A stretch of 64,000 bases of DNA from Maribacter stanieri (GTDB lineage Bacteria > Bacteroidota > Bacteroidia > Flavobacteriales > Flavobacteriaceae), in contig NZ_FOYX01000001.1 of assembly GCF_900112245.1 (NCBI RefSeq), forward strand, positions 731,856-795,855, given 5' to 3'. Both the position numbers and the translations under genes were made by a program. This document shows, in pieces, positions 8,526 to 17,539 of this stretch. The notes below the pieces were generated by a model. That model did no database searches, was not told the origin of the DNA, and saw nothing but the letters and a program-made list of their open reading frames with translations. Every line of letters begins with the position of its first letter. Positions within the stretch are counted from its first letter, which is position 1.

Positions 8526-9197
8526 TTAGATAAGATTATGCTTCTGTGCCTTTTTAGAAAGGTCGATAAGGTTTTTTACATCCATCTTACGCATTAAATT
8601 AAAACGATGCGTTTCAATTGTACGTTTACTGTTTTGTAGTTTTTCTGATATCTGTTGATTTGTTAAACCAGACAATACCAACTCTAATACCTTAAGCTCT
8701 TTGTTGGTTAAATCAAAAACATTGTCAGCGCTTTTACGTGGCTCTTCTTCTTTAACCACTTGTTTTTTAGCTCCCAATAAGTTATTTACCAAAACATTAC
8801 TTATATCTCCACTAAAGTATTTACCGCCTTCTCTAACGGTATGTATTGCCTTAATAAATTCTGACTTGTCGGTGTCTTTTAATAGATACCCATTTGCGCC
8901 TGAACTAATAGATTTTAAGATATATTCTTCAGAATCATGCATGGAAAGTATAATGGTCTTCACCTCTGATTTACTTTTGGTAAGTTCAGCTACGGCATCA
9001 ATACCGTTCATGACGGGCATCCTAATATCAATGATTAAAAGATCAGGATTTACCTTGCCTACCAATTCAATAGCCTCTTTACCGTTCGATGCTTCACCGA
9101 TCACTTCCAAATCAGATTCGGACTCCAATAAAGAACGGATTCCGTCCCTAACCAAGGCGTGATCATCTGCCAATACTATTCTTGTTATTTCACTCAA
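8526..9197 (-). CDS. NarL/FixJ-type response regulator
   Basis: A 223-residue regulator with an N-terminal receiver domain (acidic pair Asp11-Asp12, phosphoacceptor Asp57 in LLIIDIRMP) and a C-terminal LuxR-type helix-turn-helix (TNKELKVLELVLSGLTN, then RTIETHRFNLMRKM). No ATG precedes the receiver fold, so TTG at 9197 is the likely start. The likely partner is the NarX-type kinase at 22006-23856, since no other kinase lies in the island; this pairing is inferred. A TACGTA-like palindrome with one mismatch sits 5-20 bases before the start codon. It probably controls nitrate-responsive transcription. Confidence 0.85.
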   Translation of the reverse strand: MSEITRIVLADDHALVRDGIRSLLESESDLEVIGEASNGKEAIELVGKVNPDLLIIDIRMPVMNGIDAVAELTKSKSEVKTIILSMHDSEEYILKSISSGANGYLLKDTDKSEFIKAIHTVREGGKYFSGDISNVLVNNLLGAKKQVVKEEEPRKSADNVFDLTNKELKVLELVLSGLTNQQISEKLQNSKRTIETHRFNLMRKMDVKNLIDLSKKAQKHNLI

Positions 9198-9201
9198 AAT
9201 A

Positions 9202-9217
9202 TAGGTAATTATACGTA
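9202..9217. promoter_or_regulatory. TACGTA-N4-TACGTA-like palindrome before the response regulator
   Basis: The plus-strand sequence is TAGGTA-ATTA-TACGTA, one mismatch from the perfect palindrome seen at 7515 and 18392. It ends only a few bases before the regulator start codon, so binding here could also block translation initiation or a promoter. Confidence 0.5.
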
Positions 9218-9236
9218 CCGTGCTAAATTACATATT

Positions 9237-9284
9237 TTAAAAACAACAATACGGTCTACACAACCAATGCTGCATAGACCGTAT
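9237..9284 (-). terminator. Hairpin terminator after the porin gene
   Basis: The arms 9249-9258 (ATACGGTCTA) and 9275-9284 (TAGACCGTAT) are perfectly complementary, with a 16-base loop, and on the minus strand the hairpin is followed by a T-rich run. It lies 25 bases beyond the porin stop codon. Confidence 0.6.
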
Positions 9285-9308
9285 AACTAACTAAATTCTT
9301 GTAAAACT

Positions 9309-10592
9309 CTATTCTTTTTTGGTATTCAAAAACTGAGGCTTAATGGTCAACTGTACCCAAGCCCAGTTTTGGCTACTTGCCGCTAAATCTTCTGTAACCC
9401 CTTTTAGCTCATACATACCGTCAGCAGCGAACATTTGAGAATACCCAACTGCTAACCCATAACCATTGAAAGCCTTTGAAAAGACCAAGTCAATTTCTGT
9501 ACCCAATGATTTTTCTCCGCTTGGCAATTCTTGTTCTCCACTAAAATTTAAGACTTTAACCAGTAAGCTAGATTTCTTTCCTAAATCGAATTTTGCACTG
9601 GCGTGAATGTCAAACAGACCTACAGAATTTGCATGGTTACCTACGTAGAAATAATCCATGAATCCGTTAAACTTATGATTGGTTCCGTATAACGGAAAAA
9701 ATGCCTCTGTTTTGTCTGTAGTATCGGCTTTGTTTCCACTGATAACTTCTGTACCTAAACCTAAAGCTACCTTATCACTAGCCTTATACCCAAGCTCTAA
9801 ACCTAGTAAATATGCACCACCAACTTTTACTTCGTTCTGTCTTTCTCCCGTTTGTAAAAATAAGTTGGCATTTGCACTGAAGCTTCCTGCTTTATATGCT
9901 AAATGTGTACCAATAGTTTGCAAGCTACTTACCCCATCTGCAGCACCTTCAGTATCAAAATTTTGGAAACCATTATTCAATGCCAATATGCTACCGGAGA
10001 ATTTATCCCATTGTTGCTTGGCATAAAGGTATTGCATGGTTTTATATGTAAAAAAACCTGATGTATTATATGCTGTACCTACAGATTGAAACCCTGTTGG
10101 GTTATCAAAATCTTGACTAAAAGCAAGACCTACATCTAACATGAATTTATCTTTCTTATACTTTAAAAGTCCCGCATCATGGTTTCTACCTTGTTGCGCC
10201 CAATCTAATCCGCCAAAAATACGTTGGTCATCATAAGAGATTACTTGTCTTCCTAATTTAGTAGACCATCCTTTGCCTAAATTAATATTTGCCCATGCTT
10301 CAAATACTGCAAAAGAATCGTTCTGATCATCTGGTAGAATTTGTCTGTTCTCGCCCCAAACCATTACATCTTGTATGCTTAAGTAAAACTGATACGCTTC
10401 TGATTCATATTTGGCATTTAACCGTGCACGGGTAGAGATTGCGAAACCGGCATCTGCAGCATCAGGAATTATGCTTCCGAAACCATTTCTGTATTCTGTT
10501 CTTGGTCTAAACTGCCCGTCTAACGTAAATTGGGCATAAATTGAGTTTGCCGCAAGAAACAATAAGGTGATGATTAAGTATTGTTTTTTCAT
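9309..10592 (-). CDS. Alginate-export-type outer-membrane porin of the nitrate cluster
   Basis: A 427-residue protein with a signal peptide (MKKQYLIITLLFLAANSIYAQ) and a long series of amphipathic beta strands. The opening FRPRTEYRNGFG and the LGRQVISYDDQRIFGG stretch match the alginate-export (AlgE-like) barrel family, which in Bacteroidota includes general small-molecule porins. It is the last gene of a minus-strand run starting with the nitrate ABC importer (34 bases after the downstream ATPase), so nitrate or nitrite passage across the outer membrane is a reasonable inference. A hairpin terminator follows. The barrel fold is well supported, the substrate is not proven. Confidence 0.8.
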   Translation of the reverse strand: MKKQYLIITLLFLAANSIYAQFTLDGQFRPRTEYRNGFGSIIPDAADAGFAISTRARLNAKYESEAYQFYLSIQDVMVWGENRQILPDDQNDSFAVFEAWANINLGKGWSTKLGRQVISYDDQRIFGGLDWAQQGRNHDAGLLKYKKDKFMLDVGLAFSQDFDNPTGFQSVGTAYNTSGFFTYKTMQYLYAKQQWDKFSGSILALNNGFQNFDTEGAADGVSSLQTIGTHLAYKAGSFSANANLFLQTGERQNEVKVGGAYLLGLELGYKASDKVALGLGTEVISGNKADTTDKTEAFFPLYGTNHKFNGFMDYFYVGNHANSVGLFDIHASAKFDLGKKSSLLVKVLNFSGEQELPSGEKSLGTEIDLVFSKAFNGYGLAVGYSQMFAADGMYELKGVTEDLAASSQNWAWVQLTIKPQFLNTKKE

Positions 10593-10626
10593 AATCGTAA
10601 TTTTTAATAATTGATTGAGTTATTTG

Positions 10627-11451
10627 TTAGTGTTCTAAAAAGTCTATTAGGTGTTTTCTATAGGTGTAATAATCATCGTTCTCTAAAACGGATTTACGAG
10701 TTCGCGGTCTTTCAAAATCAATAGAAAGAATATCTCCAATTTTTGCCTTTGGTCCACTGGTCATCATAATGACGCGATCTGCTAGAAAAATAGCTTCATC
10801 AACATCATGTGTAATCATAACCGCAGTAATTTTCTCCTTGTTCCAAATCTCTATAAGAATATCTTGTAATTCTCCCCTAGTCAGCGAGTCTAACATTCCA
10901 AAAGGTTCATCTAACAACAATACTTTTGGCTTAATAGCAAATGCTCTTGCAATACCCACACGTTGTTGCATACCTTGAGATAATTCTGATGCTTTTTTAT
11001 GGAAGGCATTCTCTAGACCTACTTTGTGCAAATAGTATTTTGCAATGTCTTGGCGCTGCCCTTTTGTTGCATGAGGAAAAACTTGATTAACCCCAAGCAA
11101 TACATTCTGCAAGGCCGTCATCCAAGGCATTAAACTTGGCGACTGAAAAATAACTCCCCTATCTGGTCCAGGACCTTTTACAGGATTTCCTAATACCGAA
11201 ATATTACCTCCGGAAATTGGATTTAAACCTGCTATCATAGAAAGCATGGTTGTTTTACCACAACCTGAATGCCCTATAATCGTCACAAATTCTTCTTTCA
11301 AAATTTGAAGATTCAAGTCTTCGAGCACTACGTAATCTCCCTTTGGTGTTGGATATACCTTTTTTAATTTAGAAAGGTCAAGCATTACTTTTGATGGATA
11401 GACAATGCCATTTTCTGAATATACTTCGTTAGCTTGTTGTGTTGTGTTCAT
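10627..11451 (-). CDS. nrtD: Nitrate ABC importer ATPase (NrtD-type)
   Basis: A 274-residue ATPase of the nitrate/sulfonate/taurine class. Walker A is GHSGCGKTT at 60-68, the signature LSQGM at 157-161, Walker B LLLDEP at 178-183, and the H-loop is intact in ITHDVDEA with His215. It lies 11 bases after the partner ATPase and pairs with it to power the NrtB permease. Its complete catalytic motifs contrast with the degenerate H-loop of the neighbour, so this subunit probably provides the main functional site in a heterodimer. Confidence 0.9.
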   Translation of the reverse strand: MNTTQQANEVYSENGIVYPSKVMLDLSKLKKVYPTPKGDYVVLEDLNLQILKEEFVTIIGHSGCGKTTMLSMIAGLNPISGGNISVLGNPVKGPGPDRGVIFQSPSLMPWMTALQNVLLGVNQVFPHATKGQRQDIAKYYLHKVGLENAFHKKASELSQGMQQRVGIARAFAIKPKVLLLDEPFGMLDSLTRGELQDILIEIWNKEKITAVMITHDVDEAIFLADRVIMMTSGPKAKIGDILSIDFERPRTRKSVLENDDYYTYRKHLIDFLEH

Positions 11452-11462
11452 ATACTATTTCT

Positions 11463-12302
11463 TTAGGCTACAAAGCTCTTAGGCGTTAGCTCTGGTAATT
11501 TATATTCTACGTCAGAAACTGTTTTTCTCTCATCACCTATATCCATTAAGTATTCGATGATGGAGTTTCTTGTTTTCTTGTACTCAGGATTATCGTTCAT
11601 TGCCGTTTTATCTCGAGGTCTTTCAATATCAATCTTAAACTCTGGACCTAAAGTGGCATTCGGACCTGGTTTTAATGGAATTATTCTATCTGCCATATAA
11701 ATACCCTCATCAACATCGTTGGTAATCAGCAATGCGGTTCGCTTGTCTTGGCTCCAAATATTTAAGATTTCATCTTGTAAATTTCCTCTTGTCAAAGCAT
11801 CTAATGCTCCTAAAGGTTCATCCATAATGATCATTTCAGGATTCATGGCCAAAGCACGTGCTACCGCAACCCTTTGTCGCATTCCCCCTGATAATTCTTT
11901 AGGTCTCTTATTAATTGCCGGAGTAAGGTTTACCATGCCTACGTAATTTTTCACTATTTCCATCAAGGCTTTTTTATTCTCCTTCGGAAAAGCTTCTTTT
12001 ACCGCCATGTAAATATTTTGACCCACTGTCAACCAAGGCAACAGCGAATAGTTTTGAAAAATAACGCCACGCTCATGACTAGTATCGGTTACCGGAACTC
12101 CTTTAAAAAGAACCTCTCCGCTAGTTGGTTGTAATAGCCCGTTTATAAGATTTACTAAAGTGGTTTTTCCACTTCCGGTAAATCCTACAATAGCTACAAA
12201 CTCACCTTCATCCATAGTCAGGTTGATGTTAGAAAGTACTTCTGTACTACCATCTCCCTCACCATAGGTTTTATAAATATTATTTAGTTCTAAATATGCC
12301 AT
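11463..12302 (-). CDS. nrtC: Nitrate ABC importer ATPase (NrtC/NrtD-type) with Asn in the H-loop
   Basis: A 279-residue ATPase with Walker [10 protein letters not shown] (40-48), signature LSGGM (137-141) and Walker B MIIMDEP (157-163). The H-loop reads [10 protein letters not shown], with Asn195 where the switch His usually stands, so its own ATP site may be weak. Unlike cyanobacterial NrtC it has no C-terminal NrtA-like domain. It is translated 19 bases after the permease gene and 11 bases before the second ATPase, within one operon. The role is to energise nitrate import together with the intact partner ATPase. Confidence 0.9.
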   Translation of the reverse strand: MAYLELNNIYKTYGEGDGSTEVLSNINLTMDEGEFVAIVGFTGSGKTTLVNLINGLLQPTSGEVLFKGVPVTDTSHERGVIFQNYSLLPWLTVGQNIYMAVKEAFPKENKKALMEIVKNYVGMVNLTPAINKRPKELSGGMRQRVAVARALAMNPEMIIMDEPLGALDALTRGNLQDEILNIWSQDKRTALLITNDVDEGIYMADRIIPLKPGPNATLGPEFKIDIERPRDKTAMNDNPEYKKTRNSIIEYLMDIGDERKTVSDVEYKLPELTPKSFVA

Positions 12303-12321
12303 GTTCTATCTTTTGAAAGCG

Positions 12322-13422
12322 TTATGCCATTTCATTTTTATTGAAAGAAACCATATTCTGTACAGCAAGCATTAGTCTATCTAACAAGAAACCAATGATA
12401 CCAATGACGAACATTGCCACAATAATTTTTGAGTTAGAATCGTTAGCACCGTTCTGAAATTCTTCCCATACGAAAAGACCTAATCCCTGACTTTGTGCTA
12501 AAAGTTCAATGGCAATCAATACCATCCACGCCACAGATAGCGTAATACGAAGTCCCGTAAAAATTAACGGTAAAGAAGAAGGTAATATCACCTTGAATAC
12601 TTTTTGAAAAGTGCCCAACTTTAATACTTTGGCAACATTGATATAATCCTTATCTACAGATGCAACACCCATCGCCGTGTTTACCAACGTTGCCCACATG
12701 GCACAAAGACCTACACTAATAAATGATATTACAAATGCATTATCAGAACTGTCGCCGATATACAATGTCTTTACGATCATAAAAACCAATAGGTACCATA
12801 CAACTGGCGATACTGGTTTAAAAATTTGAATGAACCAGTTGAAGGCGCTTCGTAATGAAGGACTAAGACCTATAACTATCCCTATAGGTACTGCGATAAA
12901 CATTGCTAAAAGAAAACCGGCAAATACTGTTTTTATACTTGTTAATACTATATCTACAAATGAGGCTCTACCTGTATATACAATAGGATCTTTACCTTGA
13001 GAAATCATTTTCTCATTAGTGACCGCCATTTTCTCGGCAAATGCCGCTTTATCTGCACGTATAACTTGATGATCCGCTATCAATGATTGTAAGGATGCCC
13101 ATACTTGAGATGGTGATGGCAAAGTATTGGGCTGGCAACTACTGTCGCCAGATTCAATACATGCACGTTCAGCAACTGCAGCCGCTTCTCCCTGTTCTTG
13201 CAGTGCTTTTTCCACTCTGTAATTTGCCTCTTTGTTATACAAGGCTTTAGACCCCATCTGCCATAAACCAATAAACAATAAGATGGATAGAAGAGTTATA
13301 CCAGTATTTTTTAAGGATTTTATAATGCCATCTTTTTTAATACTTGGCGTAAGTTTCAAAAGCATTTGCTTCAAACTAGAAGACAAACTATTTTCGTTTT
13401 TTAAGACCATTTCTTGTTCCAT
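12322..13422 (-). CDS. nrtB: Nitrate ABC importer permease (NrtB-type) with a large periplasmic insertion
   Basis: A 366-residue inner-membrane permease of the BPD transporter class. TM1 lies near residues 40-60. It is followed by roughly 100 polar residues with two Cys (ACIESGDSSCQ), then about five helices from residue 165. The coupling loop with the EAA-like pattern is at VAKVLKLGTFQKVFKVILP. Typical NrtB proteins are about 270 residues, so the extra length comes mainly from the segment between TM1 and TM2, which should be periplasmic and may contact the lipoprotein NrtA. It sits between NrtA and the ATPases in one operon. Confidence 0.9.
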   Translation of the reverse strand: MEQEMVLKNENSLSSSLKQMLLKLTPSIKKDGIIKSLKNTGITLLSILLFIGLWQMGSKALYNKEANYRVEKALQEQGEAAAVAERACIESGDSSCQPNTLPSPSQVWASLQSLIADHQVIRADKAAFAEKMAVTNEKMISQGKDPIVYTGRASFVDIVLTSIKTVFAGFLLAMFIAVPIGIVIGLSPSLRSAFNWFIQIFKPVSPVVWYLLVFMIVKTLYIGDSSDNAFVISFISVGLCAMWATLVNTAMGVASVDKDYINVAKVLKLGTFQKVFKVILPSSLPLIFTGLRITLSVAWMVLIAIELLAQSQGLGLFVWEEFQNGANDSNSKIIVAMFVIGIIGFLLDRLMLAVQNMVSFNKNEMA

Positions 13423-13455
13423 ACTATTTAATTTAAGGTCAATGAATTACTTTAA

Positions 13456-14844
13456 TTATTTCTTGTCTTTATTTCCGATCGAGAAACTGTTGATATACCC
13501 AATTGGATCCTTGGCATCATAGCTAGTACCATCTATAAAGTCTGAAGTCACTGCTTTGTAACCATCTGTATCTGGCACGTCTGCTGCTGGTATTTGACCT
13601 TCTGCAACCAAAAGATCTGCGGCTTTTTTCCATATATCCGGTCTGTAGATATCTTTAATCGTACTTGCGTACCAATCAGAAGATTTTGATTCAGGAATTT
13701 GACCCCATCTACGCATTTGTGTTAAGAACCATATTCCGTCAGAATAGAAAGGATATGTTGCATTGTACTTATAGAATACATTGAAATCTGGCATTTCACG
13801 CTTGTCTCCTTTTTCGAATTCAAATGTTCCAGTCATAGAGTTTGCCAATACCTCTTTTGGTGCACCCACATATTGAGACATGGAAAGTATATCTACAGCC
13901 TCTGCTCTATTAGAAGGTTCATCTAGCCATTTACCAGCTCTAATTAATGCTTTTGTTACCGCTATAGCAGTATTGGGATTTTGCTCTACAAACTGCTTTG
14001 TCATTACAAATACTTTCTCAGGGTTGTTCTTCCAAATATCATAGTTGGTTGTTACCGGTACACCAATACCTTTAAATACCGCTTGTTGGTTCCAAGGCTC
14101 ACCTACACAGTACCCATAAATAGTACCTGACTCTAATGTAGCTGGCATTTGTGGCGGTGGCGTAACTGACAATAATACTTCAGCGTCTATCTGCCCTTGC
14201 ACATTATCTGCTGTATACATACCTGGATGAATACCAGCGGCAGCTAACCAATAACGCAATTCATAGTTGTGGGTAGAAACCGGAAAAACCATTCCCATTT
14301 TAAATGGTTTCCCCTCATTTTTATACGAAGTAATTACCGGCTTTAAAGCATCTGCTTTAATTGGGTGAATAGGCTTACCATCTGAATCTGCAGGTACATT
14401 TGGCTTCATTTTAGACCAAACATCATTAGAAACCGTAATTCCGTTACCATTTAAATCCATTGAAAATGGAGTAACCAATTCTGCTTGTCTACCAAAACCT
14501 GCTCCTGCAGCAATTGGCTGACCTGCCAACATATGTGATCCGTCTAATTGACCATCTATTACACGGTCTAAAACATTTTTCCAGTTAGATTGTGCTTCTA
14601 CCGAAACAAAAAGTCCTTCTTCTTCAAAAAAGCCTTTTTCTTTTGCAATGGCCAAAGGCGCCATATCGGTAAGTTTTATAAATCCAAAAGTTAATTGTGG
14701 CTTTTCAATGTCTAACATTTTAGTTTTTGAGGCTACAGCTTCTTCTGAAACCGTTTCGGCTTTCTTGCTTTTTGTATCTCCACAGGCCGTAAATACCAAG
14801 GCGAGGGAAAGGGTTAAAACAGACGAGGTAAAAATGTTTTTCAT
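13456..14844 (-). CDS. nrtA: Nitrate/nitrite-binding lipoprotein of the ABC importer (NrtA-type)
   Basis: A 462-residue substrate-binding protein. The signal peptide ends in a lipobox (VFTAC, Cys21), so it should be lipid-anchored. The segment [20 protein letters not shown] is the conserved start of NrtA/CmpA-type binding domains, and later parts ([29 protein letters not shown]) also fit that family. It begins an operon with NrtB, two ATPases and the porin. Two TACGTA-like palindromes lie 21-56 bases upstream of the start. Nitrate rather than bicarbonate is inferred from the surrounding reductase genes. Confidence 0.92.
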   Translation of the reverse strand: MKNIFTSSVLTLSLALVFTACGDTKSKKAETVSEEAVASKTKMLDIEKPQLTFGFIKLTDMAPLAIAKEKGFFEEEGLFVSVEAQSNWKNVLDRVIDGQLDGSHMLAGQPIAAGAGFGRQAELVTPFSMDLNGNGITVSNDVWSKMKPNVPADSDGKPIHPIKADALKPVITSYKNEGKPFKMGMVFPVSTHNYELRYWLAAAGIHPGMYTADNVQGQIDAEVLLSVTPPPQMPATLESGTIYGYCVGEPWNQQAVFKGIGVPVTTNYDIWKNNPEKVFVMTKQFVEQNPNTAIAVTKALIRAGKWLDEPSNRAEAVDILSMSQYVGAPKEVLANSMTGTFEFEKGDKREMPDFNVFYKYNATYPFYSDGIWFLTQMRRWGQIPESKSSDWYASTIKDIYRPDIWKKAADLLVAEGQIPAADVPDTDGYKAVTSDFIDGTSYDAKDPIGYINSFSIGNKDKK

Positions 14845-14864
14845 AATCTTATTATTTAGTGTTC

Positions 14865-14880
14865 TACGTATTAATACTTA
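14865..14880. promoter_or_regulatory. TACGTA-N4-TACGTA-like palindrome before nrtA (proximal)
   Basis: The plus strand reads TACGTA-TTAA-TACTTA, one mismatch from the perfect motif. It is 21-36 bases before the nrtA start. Confidence 0.5.
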
Positions 14881-14884
14881 TTTC

Positions 14885-14900
14885 TACAAATATATACGTA
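14885..14900. promoter_or_regulatory. TACGTA-N4-TACGTA-like palindrome before nrtA (distal, degenerate)
   Basis: The plus strand reads TACAAA-TATA-TACGTA. One half-site is exact, the other has two mismatches. Its centre is 20 bases, two helical turns, from the proximal copy. It overlaps a candidate promoter box, so part of the match could be coincidental. Confidence 0.35.
14887..14894 (-). promoter_or_regulatory. TAnnTTTG promoter box for the nrtA operon
   Basis: The minus strand reads TATATTTG, an exact match to the Bacteroidota -7 consensus TAnnTTTG, 43-50 bases before the nrtA start. No clear -33 TTTG box was identified. It overlaps the distal palindrome, which would fit regulation by occlusion or contact. 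Confidence 0.4.
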
Positions 14901-15093
14901 ACAGCATTTTCCATAAGTGATATAAGCGATGTTTAAACCTCTTTTTACCACATATTAAAACCCAGTAATTAGCCATATTAGAAACTGCTAAAAAACATGT
15001 TTTACAAACAAACCATTGTTTTACAATAGTTTACATACATTAAAGTGAATCGTGTTAACTACGTAAATTAAAGAATGATAGAAATACGTACTA

Positions 15094-15852
15094 TTAGCTG
15101 TCTAGGTAGAAATTGTGCTCTGATATTTCTTTTTTAAGCAATTCAATATTAGAAATACCAACTCTTTTACCTTTGGTAAGTAACAAGCCTTCTTTTTTAA
15201 GAATAGAGAACATTCTTATGACCTGTTCTTCTGTGGTACCTGCATAATCTGCATACTCACGTCTACTTAATAAAAGAGAAGAAAATTCGTTAGTTTGTCC
15301 AAACTTACGATTGATATATAATAAGGTGTCTATGACACGTTCTCTAACCGTCATTTGAGATAACGATTTTACTCGGATTTCACTACGATTAAGTTCATTC
15401 GCGTAAAACAACATAAAATCATATGTTAGACTAGGTGTTTCCCTTAATGTTTCTTGAAGTAATTCTTTTGAGAAATAACATAAGGTACAATCTACCAAAG
15501 CAATGGCACTTATGGGGTACGTCTCTTCTGTACCAAAACCTCTATGCCCAATAATTTCTCCCGGAGTTGCAAAGCGTACAATTTGTTCTTTGCCATGAAG
15601 ACCGGTTCTCAATACTTTGACCTTGCCACTTAGCAGAAAAAATAGCCCGGTAACAGAGGCACCTTCCATAATAAACTGCTGCCCCTTTTTACATTTAATT
15701 TCTTTTCTAGCCTGAACTAATTTTTCAATATTAGAAGAATGAATATTCTTTTGAATTAGGCATTTCTTATTGGTACAAATACTACAGGCACTATCAAGTA
15801 GTTCAGAATTATTGGAAGAAAACTTTGATATGTTTGTTGTGCCTGTACGCAT
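15094..15852 (-). CDS. FNR/CRP-family transcription regulator with a cysteine cluster
   Basis: A 252-residue regulator. Residues about 45-150 form a cyclic-nucleotide-binding-type beta roll and 160-245 a winged helix-turn-helix (RREYADYAGTTEEQVIRMF). Before the roll lie C23, C26 and C31 (CSICTNKKC), and C122 is in ALVDCTLC. E. coli FNR binds its [4Fe-4S] cluster with C20, C23, C29 and C122, so an oxygen- or NO-sensitive cluster is possible, though not shown. The recognition helix has EEQVIR instead of the FNR E-x2-SR or CRP RE-x2-GR pattern, consistent with a different DNA site such as TACGTA-N4-TACGTA. It is translated 12 bases after the NarK-type transporter, so the two share a transcript. 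Confidence 0.88.
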   Translation of the reverse strand: MRTGTTNISKFSSNNSELLDSACSICTNKKCLIQKNIHSSNIEKLVQARKEIKCKKGQQFIMEGASVTGLFFLLSGKVKVLRTGLHGKEQIVRFATPGEIIGHRGFGTEETYPISAIALVDCTLCYFSKELLQETLRETPSLTYDFMLFYANELNRSEIRVKSLSQMTVRERVIDTLLYINRKFGQTNEFSSLLLSRREYADYAGTTEEQVIRMFSILKKEGLLLTKGKRVGISNIELLKKEISEHNFYLDS

Positions 15853-15864
15853 AGATAATCTTAT

Positions 15865-17292
15865 TTATATAGTACTTGGAGATAAATCAATTACAGGCTT
15901 GCTAACTGTATTCAATTCTTCTTTCACTTGTTTTTCATCTTCTGTAGAGAATTTAATAGCAAGTGTTGTTAAGGCCGTAACGACTACAAAACCACCAATT
16001 ATAAAGTAACCACTTGACACTGCACCCGAGGCAGCAGCAGCTTGCGCCGCTTTCATAGCCTCTTCTCCTAAATTTGCGTTCGAAGCCAATGCATTGGTTT
16101 CTGCCAAGGATGATTTTGATTTTAGCAATAGTGCAGCTAAAAACGCACCTACATTACCACCAGCACCAACAATACCTGAGATAGAACCAATTGCTTTTTT
16201 ATTTATGAAGGGAACTACTGAGAAAGTTGCTCCTTCTGCCATTTGGACCGTTATACTAAAAGCTATTAAGAATATAATGCCCATTGCAAAACTTGTGGTC
16301 AATGAAAAGACCGAAAGCATCGCACCTTCAAGTGCCAGAATTACGGTTAAGAAAAGTACTCTACCACGTAAACCCTTTAATCTACCAAAACGGTCACCGA
16401 AAAACCCGCCTAACGTTCGGGCAAATATATTCATGAGCGCAAATGAAAGTACCAAGTTACCGGCAGTGGATCTTGTTAGTCCGAATGTGTTTTGCAAGTA
16501 ATCATCCATAGTACCATAAACGGTAAGCTCCATTCCAAAAGATGCTGCATATACAATGAAAAGTATCCATACTCTATAATCTTTCAGTACACTTACAAAT
16601 GATTCCTCATCTTTTTTAAGCTTCGGCATTTTACCCGCTTCCTTTAACTCCTTAAAATTACCCTCTGGAGTGTCTTGAGTAAAAAAGTAATATACAACAC
16701 CCATTATCATTGCAATAACACCAGCTATAATCATGGAGTAACGCCAAGCAATTTCATCTGCAACTCCAAAACTGACCACTGCAGCAGCTATTAAAGGCAT
16801 ACCAAGACGGTTGGCACCACCACCTAAATTACCCCATCCTGCTGAGGTAGCATTGGCAGTACCAACAATATTGGGGGCAAACATAATAGAAGTATGAAAC
16901 TGAGTAATTACAAATGATGCACCTATAAAACCTATAAACAACCTACATATTAAGAATTGCGTTGGTGTTTGAACAAAGCCAATAAGTATTACAGGTATAG
17001 CTCCTAAAATCAACAAATAAGTATAACATAATCTTGGGCCATATTTATCACATAATTTTCCAATTAACAATCTAGCGAAAACAGTACCGGTTACTGCCAG
17101 TATAATCGAATTCCACTTTTGATCGGGAGTCAACCCCAAATCCTTAACCACATCTGGCATAAAAGGAACTATACCAAACCATGCAAAGAAGCATATAAAA
17201 AACGCTATTGATGTAATCCAAAAAGTACGTATTGGCATACTTTTCAAATCAGTTAACTTTAAAGTGGTCGATTTTTTGGATTGATTTTCCAT
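15865..17292 (-). CDS. narK: Nitrate/nitrite major-facilitator transporter (NarK/NrtP-type)
   Basis: A 475-residue protein with about 12 membrane helices. The first loop motif KLCDKYGPRLCY and the Gly-rich stretches GWGNLGGGANR (TM5 region) and ISGIVGAGGNVGAF (TM11 region) are the nitrate signatures of the NNP family. It imports nitrate and possibly exports nitrite across the inner membrane. It is a second uptake route beside the ABC importer. Two TACGTA palindromes and an exact TAnnTTTG box lie upstream. The FNR-type regulator gene follows at 12 bases. Confidence 0.92.
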   Translation of the reverse strand: MENQSKKSTTLKLTDLKSMPIRTFWITSIAFFICFFAWFGIVPFMPDVVKDLGLTPDQKWNSIILAVTGTVFARLLIGKLCDKYGPRLCYTYLLILGAIPVILIGFVQTPTQFLICRLFIGFIGASFVITQFHTSIMFAPNIVGTANATSAGWGNLGGGANRLGMPLIAAAVVSFGVADEIAWRYSMIIAGVIAMIMGVVYYFFTQDTPEGNFKELKEAGKMPKLKKDEESFVSVLKDYRVWILFIVYAASFGMELTVYGTMDDYLQNTFGLTRSTAGNLVLSFALMNIFARTLGGFFGDRFGRLKGLRGRVLFLTVILALEGAMLSVFSLTTSFAMGIIFLIAFSITVQMAEGATFSVVPFINKKAIGSISGIVGAGGNVGAFLAALLLKSKSSLAETNALASNANLGEEAMKAAQAAAASGAVSSGYFIIGGFVVVTALTTLAIKFSTEDEKQVKEELNTVSKPVIDLSPSTI

Positions 17293-17322
17293 AATAATAT
17301 AGATTTCATTTATAACTCAGTA

Positions 17323-17330
17323 CAAACCTA
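17323..17330 (-). promoter_or_regulatory. TAnnTTTG promoter box for narK
   Basis: The minus strand reads TAGGTTTG, an exact -7 consensus, 31-38 bases before the narK start. The centre of the proximal palindrome (17341-17356) is about 18 bases upstream of this box, where the -33 element would lie, as expected for an activator replacing that element. Confidence 0.5.
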
Positions 17331-17340
17331 CTATAATAAA

Positions 17341-17356
17341 TACGTAATTATACGTA
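17341..17356. promoter_or_regulatory. Perfect TACGTA-N4-TACGTA palindrome before narK
   Basis: Exact half-sites with spacer ATTA, 49-64 bases before the narK start codon. Confidence 0.65.
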
Positions 17357-17380
17357 GTTTTAAATATTTTGCTCATTTAC

Positions 17381-17396
17381 TACGTATAATTACATA
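17381..17396. promoter_or_regulatory. Second TACGTA-like palindrome before narK
   Basis: TACGTA-TAAT-TACATA, one mismatch. Its centre is 40 bases from the proximal copy, close to four helical turns, suggesting two bound dimers on one DNA face. Confidence 0.5.
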
Positions 17397-17539
17397 ATAC
17401 ATATAATTTGGAGCTGATAATTATTACATTAGGAATTTCAGGAAGACGAAAATCAATTATTAGGAATTTTCAATTTGAAACAGAGGTTGGTTCCAAAGAA
17501 TACTAAGTAAGCATAAGTATTTGATGTTAAAAAAAATTG

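Noticed and set aside
8701-9162. 153-codon plus-strand frame opposite the response regulator
   Set aside because: Antisense to a canonical receiver/LuxR protein; composition follows the complement of that gene.
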